Assembly: GCA_002205965.3 (NCBI GenBank)
Contig: NADL03000138.1
Location: 1-64,000, forward strand
Source of the DNA: Kappaphycus alvarezii
Taxonomy: Eukaryota; Rhodophyta; Florideophyceae; Gigartinales; Solieriaceae
DNA length: 64,000 nt
Direction of reading: 5' to 3'
Shown: one piece after another, positions 32,402 to 45,000 of the stretch
Layout of the letters: each line of letters opens with the position of its first letter
How positions within the stretch are numbered: position 1 is the stretch's first letter
Program-made: the position numbers and the translations under genes
Notes under the pieces: model-generated
Databases searched by the model: none
Told to the model about the DNA's origin: nothing
What the model saw: only the letters and a program-made list of their open reading frames with translations

Positions 32402-33918
32402 GGGGCCACCCGCCGCCCCCGCCCGACTCGCCCCGCGCTATTGGTTCCGCGGACTCATCGACGACTTGCATCGTCGTTACCGCACTATGTGTCTGACTGG
32501 ACGGATGCATTGCGCTTGAAATCAATCCCCGTGATTCTGTATCTGTACTTTGCGTGTCTGGCCCCGGTGGTTGCGTTCGGAGGACTCACCTCCGCCCTGA
32601 CGCCGGTTCCATGGGCATTATTGAGTTTTTGCTATCGTCTGGTGCCACGGGCATGTTGTATTCGGTGTTTTCGGCCAGCCGCTCACGTTTATCGCGCCCA
32701 CTGGTTTGACTCTTGCCTTCACCGTCGCCTTGTATGGATTTTGTGGCGTCGCGGGTATCCCGTTTTGGGCACCTATGCATGGTGTGGTATATGGACCTCG
32801 TGTATATTATTTGCCGCTTCTATTTGCAACTTGAGTGATCTCATCAAGTATTGCACCCGGTTTACCGACGATGTTTTCAACAGCTTGATCGCCACCAATT
32901 TTCTATACGAGGCCTGTAGGGGCCTCCTCGGCGCGTTTATGCTCGGTGGTGCTGATAAGACACGCCCTTTCACGGGCTTGATATTCGCGATGGGCACCTA
33001 CTTGATGGGCCGCATGTTGACCGGGTTGAGGACCTCTCGCTACTTTGTCAAGAGAGTCAGGAATACCCTCGCCGATTTCGGTCCGGTCCTGACCATTGCC
33101 CTCATGAGTCTTTTGGCCCAGGTCCCGCGGTGAAGAGTGTGGGGCTGGAAATGCTGAAAATTCCGACCGAGTTTTCTCTCGCAGGGGGGAGATCTTGCTT
33201 GTCGACTTTATGGCAACCCCGGTCGCATTGCGAATGGTCGCCATTGTTCCCGCGCTTTTGTTGACTGCTTGTTTTTTTTGGACCAAAACATCTCGTCCAG
33301 GGTTGTCAACGCCCCGCAGCATCGCTTGAAAAAGGGACCGGGATATCATTTGGATATGTTTGTGTTGGCGGTATGCACGCTTGGGTGTGCGGTGATGGGC
33401 TTGCCGCTCATGTGTGCGGGGACAGTGCAGTCGCTGGCGCACTTGAACGCGTTGGCGGAAGTTGAGTCGAGGGGGGGAGGGATGTCATCGTGTCGGTTCT
33501 TGAGAATAGGTTGACCGCGTTTTGCATACATGCTGGCATTTTGGGTTCGGTGTTTTTGTTGCCAGTTGTGCAAAGAATCCCAATGGCGGTGATTAGTGGA
33601 CTATTTTTGTTTCTAGGGCGCAACATGATGAATGGAAATGAGTTTCTCAACAGGATTCGGTATGTGTTTATGGACCCGGAGCTTCAGCCTGACGACTCTC
33701 CGATGAGAAGGCTACCGTACAGGCAAGTGAACGCTTTCACCGCAATGCAGTTTGCGTGCCTCATTGCCCTGTGGATGTTGAAACTCAACAAGAAAACGAG
33801 CATGTTCTTCCCATCAGTTATTGCGACTCTTATGTTTATCCGGTCATTCTTGCTGCCAAGGTTTTTGTCCAAGGCCACGCTGATATCTAGATGGAGAACT
33901 CGTTCAAGGCGACGATGA
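32402..33918 (+). CDS. SLC4-family bicarbonate/anion transporter, frame broken
   Basis: A plasma-membrane carrier moving bicarbonate or borate; in algae such proteins serve inorganic carbon uptake. In order: PRYWFRGLIDDLHRR and LPHYVSDWTDALRLK (about 32432-32522); the membrane core with LYLYFACLAPVVAFGGL, MGIIEFLLSSGATGMLYSVF, PLTFIAPTGLTLAFTVALYG and GIWTSCILFA; then KYCTRFTDDVFNSLIATNF, FVKRVRNTLADFGPVL, VLENRLTAFCIHAGILGSVF, RIPMAVISGLFLFLGRNMM and the AFTAMQFACLIALWMLK end. About seven single-base frame changes occur (near 32475, 32605, 32678, 32765, 33130, 33240 and 33470), with no stop inside the true frame between them. The N-terminal start is not fixed, and an alternative frame could carry the C-terminus to about 34015. 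It converges on the D-lactate dehydrogenase gene 370 bases away. Confidence 0.8.
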
Positions 33919-34287
33919 TGGACGAAAGGACATGGAGCAGCGGAGCCGAAGCCGAAGCCTTCTACGGCTAGTTGACTCCGCCGCCGGCCCAAGACTGAAC
34001 GCAAAACAACTATGAGCTCTTGCACTGCACGCCGCGCGCACACACATGCACGCGTCTCGACTCTACTCGAAAACAAGAGAGTCAATGGTTGTACTCTGGG
34101 GGGGGTATCACTCTTTCGCAAAGGCCGTGGAGATTTCAATGCCCGTCTCTAATCGCATGATAAAACTAGATACCCAACTCAAGACAACGTAACTACTGTG
34201 GTCATTAAATACTAAATCGCAGCAGAAAAAAGAAATATTTCCCCTACATTGTTGACCTACGAGTACATTTTTACGTTTTTCCCCTGC
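33919..34287. other. convergent intergenic region
   Basis: It separates the 3' ends of two convergent genes. It contains a run of eight G (about 34099-34106) and AT-rich sequence from 34150. No coding signal apart from a possible short extension of the transporter. No clear terminator motif can be named. Confidence 0.4.
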
Positions 34288-35926
34288 CTAGTCGATGTCG
34301 ATAATTTTCCCTGGGTTCAAAATGTTTTTCGGGTCAAGGGCCCTCTTGACCGTCTTCATCAACTCAACTGCGTTCTCCCCCATTTCGGGAATAAGGTATT
34401 CCTTCTTGCCGATACCAATCCCATGCTCACCTGTGCAAGTACCGTCCATCTTGATGGCACGATGCACCATCAGCTGATTCAACCGATGGGCTTCGTGATT
34501 TTCGCGAGGATCCTTCGGGTCAAAGGCAATGACGGTGTGGAAATTGCCATCACCGACATGCCCAACATCGGACAGAACAGGAAGCTCTCGTCAAGTTCCT
34601 TCTTTGTCTCTGTGATGCAGTCGGCTAGCTTGGAGATGGGGACTGCGACATCCGTCGCCATCAATTCCTTACCGTCCTCAAACATTTGCGCAGCCCAGAA
34701 TGCATGTTTGCGCGCTCCCCAAAGCTGGCACTTTCCTCTCTGTCTTTGCAAAGTGATAGCCCTCCTTGGTGTGGCGGGCGGTTATTTCCTTTACGACTCG
34801 AATGTCGTCCTGCACGTGGGATTCCGTTCCCGTGAACTTGAACAAGATTGTCGGCTTCATGGGAACTCAGTCCAGAGTACTTGTTGACGGCCTTGACCAT
34901 CTCCTCATCCATGATCTCAATTGCGCCAAGCATGACACCATTTTGCAAAATCTCAATGACGGCCGAGCAGGCGGCATGGATGGAGGGAAAGGTAACCCTG
35001 GCCATGGACATCTTGTCAGGGATATTGCGGAGTCGAAGGGTTGCCTCTGTGACGATACCGAGGGTACCCTCACTCCCCACGAAAAGGCGTGCCAAATCAT
35101 ACCCGCCGAACTCTTTCTAGCGCGCTGCCCCGTCTTTACCACACTACCGTCCGCAAGCACAACGGTGAGATTAAGGACCTGGTCCTTCATGGTACCGTAT
35201 CGCACGGCATTGGTTCCCGAACAGCAAGTACCACACATACCGCCAATGCAAGCACCGGGTGCAGGGTCGACGCCCAGAAACATTCCATATGGGCGTGCCT
35301 CTTCGTTGAGCTCCATCCACTGAACACCTGGCTGTACAATACAGTCCATGTCCTGTTTATTGATGGCGAGTACCTCTGCCATATTCTTCATGTCGATGCA
35401 AATACCGCCCTTGTAGCACGGTGTGCCCTCCAAACTGGTACCCGCGCATACGGGACGACGGGTATATTGCGTGCATTTGCAATGCGCATAATCACTGACA
35501 TGCTGGTAGACTCTGGAAAGACGACGACCTGAGGGTTGGACGGGGTGGCATATCCACTAGCCTCCTTTCCTCTCTGCTCCAGCTCATCTTCTTCCAAGGT
35601 GACTCTATCCTCGCCCAACTTTAAGATGAGGTCATTATAAACGCCGGATATTGGTGGTGAGCGGGGGCTTGAAAGCGGCTCTGGCGAGTTGATCTGCGGT
35701 GACAGGGTGGTCCAAAAGACCGAGGCGTATGCGTTGCGGTCTGCGTTGACTCCCAGAGCGACTGCGCGGCTGCGCGGCTGTTGCGGCGACGGCGGCGGCG
35801 CGACGGAAGTGATGGGTGGAATGGGAAGAGTGGGTGGGGTGGTGTTGGAGCGGGGGTGGAGGAGGTGGTGGTGGTGGTGGTGATGGTGCGGATGAGGCGG
35901 GAACGGAGGAAGAGGTGGCGTTGCAT
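34288..35926 (-). CDS. DLD: FAD-linked D-lactate dehydrogenase, mitochondrial type, frame broken
   Basis: Oxidises D-lactate to pyruvate and passes electrons to cytochrome c. The Met at 35926 opens a typical mitochondrial presequence (MQRHLFLRSRLIRTITTTTT). Then come LGEDRVTLEEDELEQ and VVFPESTSMSVIMRIANARN (FAD-binding fold), PGACIGGMCGTCCSGTNAVR and YGTMKDQVLNLTVVL, LFVGSEGTLGIVTEATLRL, KPTILFKFTGTESHVQDDI, KLADCITETKKELDES, GHVGDGNFHTVIAFD (34562-34520), TGEHGIGIGKKEYLIPEMG and ALDPKNILNPGKI. Total length of about 545 codons is normal. Frame changes occur near 35740, 35700, 35640, 35418, 35115, 34866, 34745 and 34562; two are a missing G in a G run. All active-site motifs survive. A Pro/His-rich linker (about 35900-35800) after the presequence is unusual. 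Confidence 0.85.
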
Positions 35927-36700
35927 GGTTGGGAGGGGTGTGGGGGAGATTGAGCGGGGGCGGGTGGGAGTCGAGAGTCGAATAATATGTGCGTGCGTGT
36001 TGCTTGTTGAGGATCAAGTGAATGAAGATGTGAGGGATGGGGCACGGGTGCAGGGTGTAGGATGATGCAGGGTGGTCGGCACAGGTTGGTGGAAAGATGA
36101 ATTGGGGGGAGGGAGAGGTTGGGTTAAAGCTTATTTGAGAGATTGAGGCATTGGCGTTGTCAACTGTTTATGGCCACAGCCTTTTCGCACTGACCTTTTG
36201 CGGCTGAGCTTGTCTGGCGGACAGGCGATCTAGTCCTTCCATATGGGGAGGGGGAGGAGATGACTGTAATGTTACTGTAATTCTTTCTCTCGCCCTATCA
36301 CCTAGTTGCAGATGTGGCGCACACCCATCCTTGCTGCCTGCCACACACACACTCACTGTCCACAAGTACGAGCACTCGCCACCGTACAATAGGACATTAC
36401 TGTACTGTACTGTACAATAAATGTTAGTGTAGGCAAGGGTAAGGGCAGTTTGTAGCAGGCACCTGTGCAACTCGAACCTCCCACCACACATACCGTATCA
36501 TAATTCCCATCATCCCACAACCCGCCGTTGCCCCAAATTCAATTTCCCATTCTCTTCCAATTCTGAATCAACCTCGATTCCATGCACAACCCAATTCAAC
36601 TACTATAATCAACCTATCACACAACTGACCCTACTTGTTCAACAATCACTCCACGCTGCAATACGGATGATCACCCCAATGGCACATGTCAATAACGTTA
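35927..36700. other. upstream region of the D-lactate dehydrogenase gene
   Basis: Probable promoter and leader for the minus-strand gene: C-rich on that strand close to the start, then mixed sequence. It holds a TACTGTACTGTACTGTACA run (36399-36417). No convincing TATA box on the minus strand and no other gene. Confidence 0.4.
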
Positions 36701-36701
36701 T

Positions 36702-37019
36702 TTGTTGACCGCGGCTCATATCCCGCACTGGGCCCATCCCGAATATCACCGTTTGATCTTTTTTCTTTTTGGCCCACACCCATTGGCTCTGCCCTCAATC
36801 TCAACTACTCCACTCAACTTTCCTTCCCTCCCGGCAATTCCGACCAAACTTGCACCCCAGAAACGATGTGCAAATCCCTTCACCACTGTGAAACAGTCCA
36901 CAGACGACACCACACACCATCGACCCCAACATTCTCTCGCTACCGGTCCCTGCCTCACGCCAATCGCAATCGCTTTTGCTCGCAGTCTCGTTGCCACTAC
37001 TATCGGACTTGCTGCTTGA
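36702..37019 (+). CDS. possible short or truncated gene start
   Basis: A 105-codon frame begins with MLTAAHIPHWAHPEYHRLIF and ends in TPIAIAFARSLVATTIGLAA, a hydrophobic terminus like a membrane or targeting segment. It lies divergent to the D-lactate dehydrogenase gene. Other frames over the same bases are also open, so coding is uncertain. No family is recognised. Confidence 0.2.
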   Translation: MLTAAHIPHWAHPEYHRLIFFLFGPHPLALPSISTTPLNFPSLPAIPTKLAPQKRCANPFTTVKQSTDDTTHHRPQHSLATGPCLTPIAIAFARSLVATTIGLAA

Positions 37020-37279
37020 ATTTCGAATAGGCCTTTGTACACTCTAGTCGACTGCGTAGTAAAAGGCTGTCGTGTGCCGTGCCTGTAACTCCAAGTACAG
37101 CCTCGGGGGAGTCACTCGAGTCCAACTCTGCCACTTTCCGGTATACAGTACTGTGCAATGCAGAGGCTAGTGCGTGCCGGCAATATCACTCGAATTGCAG
37201 AATAGAGTGGTGACATTGCACCCAAAAGGACAAAGCCCTGGTCCATTCAACTGTAGCCATCCTTAGATCCGAATTGCTA

Positions 37280-38146
37280 CCGGGAAACTCATACTCAATC
37301 TACAGGACAGTCTGTCCCGTTCGACGACCAAGCCGGGGACTGCTGCTGAAACCGTTGGTTAGCTACTACCATTTCGCTATCTACTGGGGAAACCTTGGCC
37401 AAATTTCAACTTGGCCTGGGCAAACACATAATTGGACTGCATCCCGGGAAGACCTCTGCTCCACCTCGGAGTGTACAAGTGGAAACTAGAATATTGCTAG
37501 AGGAAACATACCCTCTACGGCGAGTGGTTCGCATAGATTGTCCGTTATTCACCGTGACTGGCTGAAATAGCGCGCTACGCCGAGCAGAATACTGATAACG
37601 ATTCGGATAACTGCAATTATTCTCACTACCCCTCAACGACGAACAACCTGAAAAGGATAGCTCTCCGGAGTACAACGGTGGAAGTAAAGAAACAGAGTCT
37701 GACTCCGATCCGGAAGTTTTTTTTCCTTCAGTTCCGAGATAGAGTTCTCCTGCTTCAACTAACCTTGAAGCTGTCTCGAACAAGCTAGTCGATATCTTTA
37801 GCTTAGTTGGCAGAGGCAAAGCGTTGGAAAGAGCTCAACGAGAACACCGACTTGAAGGTTTCTCATTCTCCCAGTTTTCCGACAAGGAAAGGGAGGAGTA
37901 ATTAGAGCTACGGAGGAAAAATTATCCCAAGGGAAACAAGAAGAGATCTCATCAGCTCTTCTGTTACCCGACACCACACATCTTGACCAGGAAAAAAGTC
38001 AAATCGGGTCCCAAATAAAGAGCAAAAGTGTCATGGATCACTCGGAGAGACAAAAACAAAAGTTGATCTTGTTTAACGATCAAGGAAATTCTCAGACGGC
38101 ACTTTGCTGTAGAACACTACAAGAAGTAACTACGGGCCGGTATTAG
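37280..38146 (+). pseudogene. unidentified Ser/acid-rich reading frame
   Basis: Plus-strand pieces with clear coding texture follow each other: AEIARYAEQNTDNDSDN (about 37570), DEQPEKDSSPEYNGGSKETE and SDSDPEVFFPSVP (37635-37730), NLEAVSNKLVDIFSLVGRGK with ALERAQREHRLEGFSFSQFS (37755-37900), then ATEEKLSQGKQEEISSALLL and MDHSERQKQKLILFNDQGNS (37900-38100), ending at 38143-38146. About 190 residues can be followed with one stop and two or three frame shifts. Acidic Ser-rich front and helical back suggest a Gag-like or nuclear protein. Not recognised. Confidence 0.4.
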
Positions 38147-39000
38147 CGCAGGTGCCTTTGCTGTCACAGAAATGTTCCAGGGAGCATGAGCTTTTGGAGG
38201 GTGCCTCTGCGAAAGGGCATATGCGCCTCCATGCAAATTCAACGTGAAACTAGCTTGTGATTGGCTACTGCACATGACCATATGTATTGGAGCGCGGACA
38301 AGTGGCTGTGCAGTAGGTGCCCAGATTGCCACACCCACGTGGCCACCTAGTACAGTTCTCACAGTGTGCAATGTGTGCCGGGCATCCAGGTGGTATGTGG
38401 ACACATAAAATAGGTTGAACAACAAGGTACATTATAACGAGTGGTTGTGATGTAAATGCGTATGTTCACACGCGGGAGGTCTGTTGGCATATGAATTTGT
38501 GTTTTAAGCCGGTTGGGTGGAGAGATGTAACTGATTACAGTTTGTTGGCTTAAGCTGGCATATTGTTGTGCACGGTTGTTGCGCAGTGTGGTGAGTTGCT
38601 GTAATCATATCCATGTTATGTTAGAGTGTGGTTGGTTGTATTGAATGTCTCCAGTTGTTGGTTAGGGTTTACTGGGAGTTGGAGTTGGTGCTTGAAGTGA
38701 GTTTTGAGTAGTACTTAAGGTGCGACTGTAGTACTCCCAAGTAAATTCCGAGCCAGAGCTGGCGAACTTCTCTTGACTCCCTCCATCTTCCTTATCAAAC
38801 CTTTCCTTCCGCTCCTTCACCTATAGCGGGAGCCCTAAAAATGAGAGGAAGAAATATGAATAGATGGAGTCTACGAGGAAGTTGTGTGGGAAGGTCTTTA
38901 GCACCCTACGGAAGAGGAAAATTCGTTACCCTTCCAGTGCAGAATTTCGGCCGCCGAAGTATTGTAGGTGTGAAAGACTGCTACACCGATTCAAGAACTT
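38147..39000. other. no gene recognised
   Basis: GT-rich then CT-rich sequence. 38740-38830 looks like a leader (CTCTTGACTCCCTCCATCTTCC) but no frame of note follows. Confidence 0.4.
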
Positions 39001-42000
39001 AAGCGTCACTTACGTACCTCAGTCCACTTAAAGGCTGTAAAGAAAATAAATTGTGTTCTTTTTAATCTGAAGTGCATCACAGGCTCGAGACATTTCTGCA
39101 TTTAAGTAATAAAATTATTGATTTTTGCTTACCCTGCACTGAATTACAGTATCTGCTGAGTATGAAAATGGTTTGGTTTCATATGGGATGTATATGTGAG
39201 TGGCCTCCTAAAAATAGAACTATTCTCCTATGGCTCAGAATGGAATGAGAGATTCAGGTAAAGTAATGATAAATAATTTAATAAGAATTCATTATTTAAC
39301 ACTAATAAATATTTTTCTACAATTACTCCACTTTCAAAGTTACGCAAACCGATATTTCGGCGCGCTACAGGAAAAGAAATCCTCTTACATTCCGACATTT
39401 GGGCTTATCCCTTCACGCTGTAGTTTACTTGCAATAATAGATCTCTCCATAAGGATTGACCCGGGAGATTGTTTCTGACTAGCCTTTCACAATCTATCTC
39501 ACATTATTTGCGTACATTTTGTACTTCAACGTGTAATTTAGAATCATAAATGCCATTGAAATCAATTTCGGATCCTAAAACACGTTACTTATCCTTTGAA
39601 AGACAAAAGAATAGAGGAAAACAAACAGAGTCCCACAGATTTTAGGACTCTTTTTAACTCAAAAACTTCGCTGTTATTTAGCCCTAAGATGGTTCTTGGT
39701 GTTTGTATGTAAAGGTAGTGGCAAAAAAGGATGTTCCGTCAGTAGGCTGATCCTCGAAGAGTCTCTACGCGTTGAAAGCAGGGATCATGGTCTTTCGGAG
39801 CAGGTTTTCTAATCGACAGAGAGTAGTAAATTAGTAGCTCCAGCGACTTACAACATGTTTTGAGCACCAGAGTACAACCGAAAGGTGTAGATCAGCTGCA
39901 AGGGTTTCCAAATAATGGCATGTAACGATAAGTTAATTCGGGAGCAAAAGTTGTAAAGTATCGCGTTTGATGCAATAGACGTCTCTTTCCGGAGCGATAA
40001 GAGGAGGAACAATTACAACCCGGAAAGACTTGACCACACGAAGAAAGAAAGGCCGTGGTGGCAAAAACTCAAAAAGAATTTTTTTTGCAAAATTGTCAAA
40101 GAAGTTCAATCTATTGGGTGGATAGAAGCTGTAGTAGCTAGGTGAAATCGGTTGAGATCGTTAATTTTCGAGAGCTAATAAAAATTGGTGACCAATTCTA
40201 GGCCAACAATAAATATAGCTATCTTTATTTGGAGCCAAGGGCTCTGTTGACTATTACAAAAAGTAACTGGTCTGTCAATGACAGGTTATAGTTTCACTCC
40301 TAAAAGTGAGATAGACGTTACTGACCAACTTCTCTGAAATTTGGAAGAATATTTGAGCCGGTGCTTTAGAAATATTGGCCTCTATATTGGAATTTTTGGT
40401 TTGTGTGAATAAATTTATTTTGAACAGTACATTTTTATTTACGTCTTAGATATAGCTCTACGACAAACCCACATATTTTAATTCATATGCATAAAAATAT
40501 TGTCGCTTTCCTTTCAAAGTTTCAGATGAGACTTCATGGTTATTTATATTGAACATTATTTAATTCAAAGCGGGTTCCAATAACGAATGTATTTATCAAT
40601 CAAATTTTATTTTTGCGGCATATTTAATAGATATGGTACATATCTTTTACATCCACCTCTCAAGATCGAAACGAATTAAATGATGTATTTCAGATATATA
40701 TTTACTTGCAATGTAAGCATTGAGATGATTAATGGCGCTATTGGGGCAACCACCACCGCGTATTCCTTTTTCACGAGTTCTATGATAAAAAGCAGAGATA
40801 TTTGAATTTGAGAGGATTCAGTACATTAAAATTAACACATTAAACTACGTTTTTGACTTAGTGGTAAACTTACAGCTCTTTTCGAAAGTATTACTGGCCT
40901 TCAATTTAGAACTGGTAGGACTAACGTAATTAAGAAGGATATAAAATGCTTTTTGTGTACAAGAAGATGTTCCCCCTTTTCCTATCAATAATATGTCGCC
41001 GAGGTGCTGAACATGAGTGATTAGAATATATTTTACGAAAAAATGTTATTCTGATTAGTAATGAGCACTATCTTTTCGTCGGATCGTATTCTTTGCGCTA
41101 AATAGCCTAATTAGGGCCTTTTAATTGAGTTTCTATATTGTTATTATTTTATGAAGATATTACAGGTGCCACTACCCACGACTGCGGTTCAATCTTTAAA
41201 AAAGAGAGCAAGATATTACTCATTTCATTTTCAGTATATAAATACTTCTTCGAACAGAAAAGTGCATAAATAAAGATCAAATGAGTTCCATTGAGTAAAA
41301 AAGAAAGTAAGTGATTAATCAAATAGGACGCAAGATTGACTGAATTATTTGTACATTAACCATAGACATTATTGGAACTCCGATATGTCACTTGAATATG
41401 AATAAGCATATTCATTTACTTGACTCTAGAGGATAAAAACATCGGCAATCTCTTTATTCGAAGTAGCGAGTAAACCGCCGATATCTTTTCATTTAGCTAT
41501 TCCAAATTGATTAAATGTAGAACTTTTGCAAAAATATTATCCAAGAGATGATTAAGAACTCAAAACGGTACCAATATCATGGGAAAGCATTTAATTTGGA
41601 TTTCTCTTATGTAATTTTGTCACTTATTTTACCTTTCACAATTATTCCAGCTAAAAAAGTCTATGGAATGCGTCAACAGGTTTTCTAGTGATTTTCTTGC
41701 CCAATTTTATCTTCAAAGTTGTAACCAGATGAAAAAAGTTCGATATCACTTGCATGGGAAATTTTTGGGGTTGGATAGTAGTTGAGAGACATACATGAAG
41801 TCAGAAAATAAAAAGATTATTGAATACCGTAATGTTTACACCAGTTGATACCATTTTATTTCTACTAGTTAAACATTGAGAATTTTTGAGGTTATTTGAG
41901 ACAGTCTTCACCCTGGTCTATCAGATAATTTTGACATTTTAGGCAGTATTGACTGCCTAATTTTCTTTTTTTTGATAAAAGATTTTTCCAAAGCCAACCT

Positions 42001-45000
42001 GAGGCATTTTTTCTCAGTCTTTCTGTGGTAAATAAATACACGATAATATTTACGTCATATAAGCAGTTGAGACTTATATGAAATTTTTTAAATAATGCCA
42101 CGCTCAGAATATGATGGCATTTCGAAAGCAATGGTCTGTTCTCGTACAACAAGAAATTAAAAATTTGAACATAACGTAGCTTCATTCAGGATGAAAAGAG
42201 GTTTTTATTGGGATTTATACGTTTCAAAATGAAATCGAATGCGTTTAGGTTGAAAAATATTCTCACCTCTTTCCTTAGGATGAGGTTTTCTGGTATTTGG
42301 AATTTTATTGAGTTTTAATTGGTTACCGTAACAATCTTTGCAATAAAATTAATTTATAGTGAATATTCAATTATATTAATTTTTTTCTATTGTCCTCCCT
42401 TTTGTCTATAGTTATATTTACTCTGTCTTATTTTTTAACTCCTCAGAAAGCTGATTAAGAGAAAATAGGTGCTTATGAATGTGTATTTACCCCTTTTGAT
42501 GATGCAAGAGCCAATTTTGACATCAGATTTTATTTAGTGGCAATTCTCTTTTTAATTTTTGACTTGGAGCTAAGTTTCTTATTTACTTGATGATTGGTAT
42601 TAGGCGAAATATCCATCTATGGTTTTCGAAATAGAGAAAATAAAATGCACGAATAATTGTTACAACACAATTTTCGAGGATGTATTTCGGTGGCGCGCAA
42701 CTAGTCGAGCTTAAAGAAATAGATATGATTTGTATCCATCTATCATCAAAGATAGAGATTATTCTGTTTCAACATGAATCTGAGGCGTTCATACGCGAAA
42801 ATTTAGACTGGGAACTTATTACATGATATTTAGAAAATTGTTTTGAAATTCTCCACGCAAATCTTGTTTTATAATTTTTTTTATATCTATGGGATAATTT
42901 AATAAATGACATACAAATTAATAGACAATTTTTTCGGAAAGAATCTAAAATGTTTTCTTAAATTATGCAGAAGGCCTCAAATTTAGGATGTACATTTTAA
43001 ATGTAAATGAAGTTACTGCATTATGATTATCTTGAGATTCTGAAGGGCAAAAGGGTTAAAAATCGCGCATTATTAAATTAGCACTTGAAAAAGAAGATGA
43101 AATAATTCACTAGACCTCTGGATCAAATGGGAACTGCAGGCTGGAAAAAGAAAAACGAAATGAATCAAATATATAAATCTACAGAACTATCGCAAAATAT
43201 CGCTATTGTGCTCCAAATTCTGAAGATATTTGAAGTTCAACCAAATATGACTGTATGTACCTGAACGGCGGATGCACGGGAGTTAAGTTAGCGATCGCAC
43301 CTGCTAAGTGTGGCAAAAAAAGATGGATACAACATGAAATGGTGTGTCCGGAAATATCACCGCCATGCTCTTTAGCACAGAAATAACTCACTGAATATAC
43401 AACAAGCGACGCAATATCACCGTGCAAAAACTGAAAATATCGTCAACCGTCATTGCTCATTCATATATATGTGCCATAACCCTACCGCATTTTTTTTTGC
43501 CAGAACTCTTCCTGAGAATAAAATTAAGCACCGTGCATGTGTATCGTTCTTTACAGCTCTATAAACACGAAAAAATCAACTGCGAGAAAAATTTTTTATC
43601 AAGCGAACTAGCGCCCTATGCAGAAAAGAGAGGTGAGGAAAAATAATTCCCAAATCGATTATTTGATGCGTTCTATACGCAAAGTGGAAGCTATGAAGTT
43701 GTCTAAATGAGAATTTTTGATCTTTCTATGTTATTTGAAGCTTAAGTATAGTTTCCGAGAAATATGGAGCATTCTTTCCAAAAATGATGGGAAAAAGACC
43801 TTCAACAAGTCAAAAGATATGCTTTTTATGATGTTGGTAAGTCAAAAGATGTACGAAGTTGGAAATTTCTTGCCAAGATATTTGACAACTAAATCTTTTA
43901 AACAAGAGCGCTCTACTTTAAATTAGTTTCTCATGTTATAACCTGTTCTATGAGAATTTTTTTGAATCTCGAACCGGTAATTAAACCAATACTGCAGCAG
44001 AAAACAGTATTTAACATATACTCAATGACGATGTGTGTCACTTTCTTTACCCAAAGTCCTCAATATTGTCCGGCGATTATTACACAGGAAGAGAAAACAT
44101 GAAATTAGGAAGGGTTGGCAGTATTACCAGATTATGATAGATGATCATTTAGAACTAGTTTCAAAAATTTGATGGTAAATATATTCTATGAAATGCCTCT
44201 GTTTTTACAGTGGTCATGTACTCTGGTTGCTCTCATGTCTACTGAAAATGTGACAAAAATTTATTTAGATCTATAAAATTAGTTTCATGGGGAATTAAAC
44301 TTTCTAAGCATTGGATCTCGCATCCACCAATTTAAACTCCAACTCAAATATTTTTCGTTTGTAATGAAACTTTTTTTGCACAAATTACTGTTATTGTTAT
44401 ATACTTCAGGTGTTAAGAGCATTTTTCGAAGCAATTTGTTTTCAAATAAGTTTTTTGCACAGGAAAATTGTCATTAATGAGAGTTACTTTCTATATTAAT
44501 TTGTTTATTTGGATCTATCCCATGTGACTATCAATTTTGAGTAAATTTTTGAAATCAGTTGTTTTAAAACAGGTAGCATAGTTCATCCAATTCCTCTCGA
44601 TAATAAGTACAGAAACTTCTATACCCAAAAAGGCACGTGAAGAAAACTATCGGTGCAGCAGACATCACAGGTCTCAAATTGCCTTATCATTTAGTGATTA
44701 TGCGAGAATATTAATAAGATAAACTTTTTTCTCTTGACATAATTATTGTAGCCCTTAATTACATAAATAATAACATAGTACGAGAATAATTAATATATTA
44801 ATCTGATTACAGTGACTCCATAAAGCATTTCTGGACAGCTTCCACAAATACTATTTTTTTAAATAAATATTTTGTAGTAATTTTTATGCCTTTTTTTGGT
44901 TATGGAGCTTTCTCGATAAATTATTCTCTTGGCGCGTTTTAACATGTCAAAATCTAAGAACTTGTTTTCTTTGAATATGGTAGTTCTACAATCTGCTCTA

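Noticed and set aside
34249..35532. Long plus-strand open frames (212, 185 and 147 codons)
   Set aside because: They lie antisense to the D-lactate dehydrogenase motifs, which are unmistakable on the minus strand.
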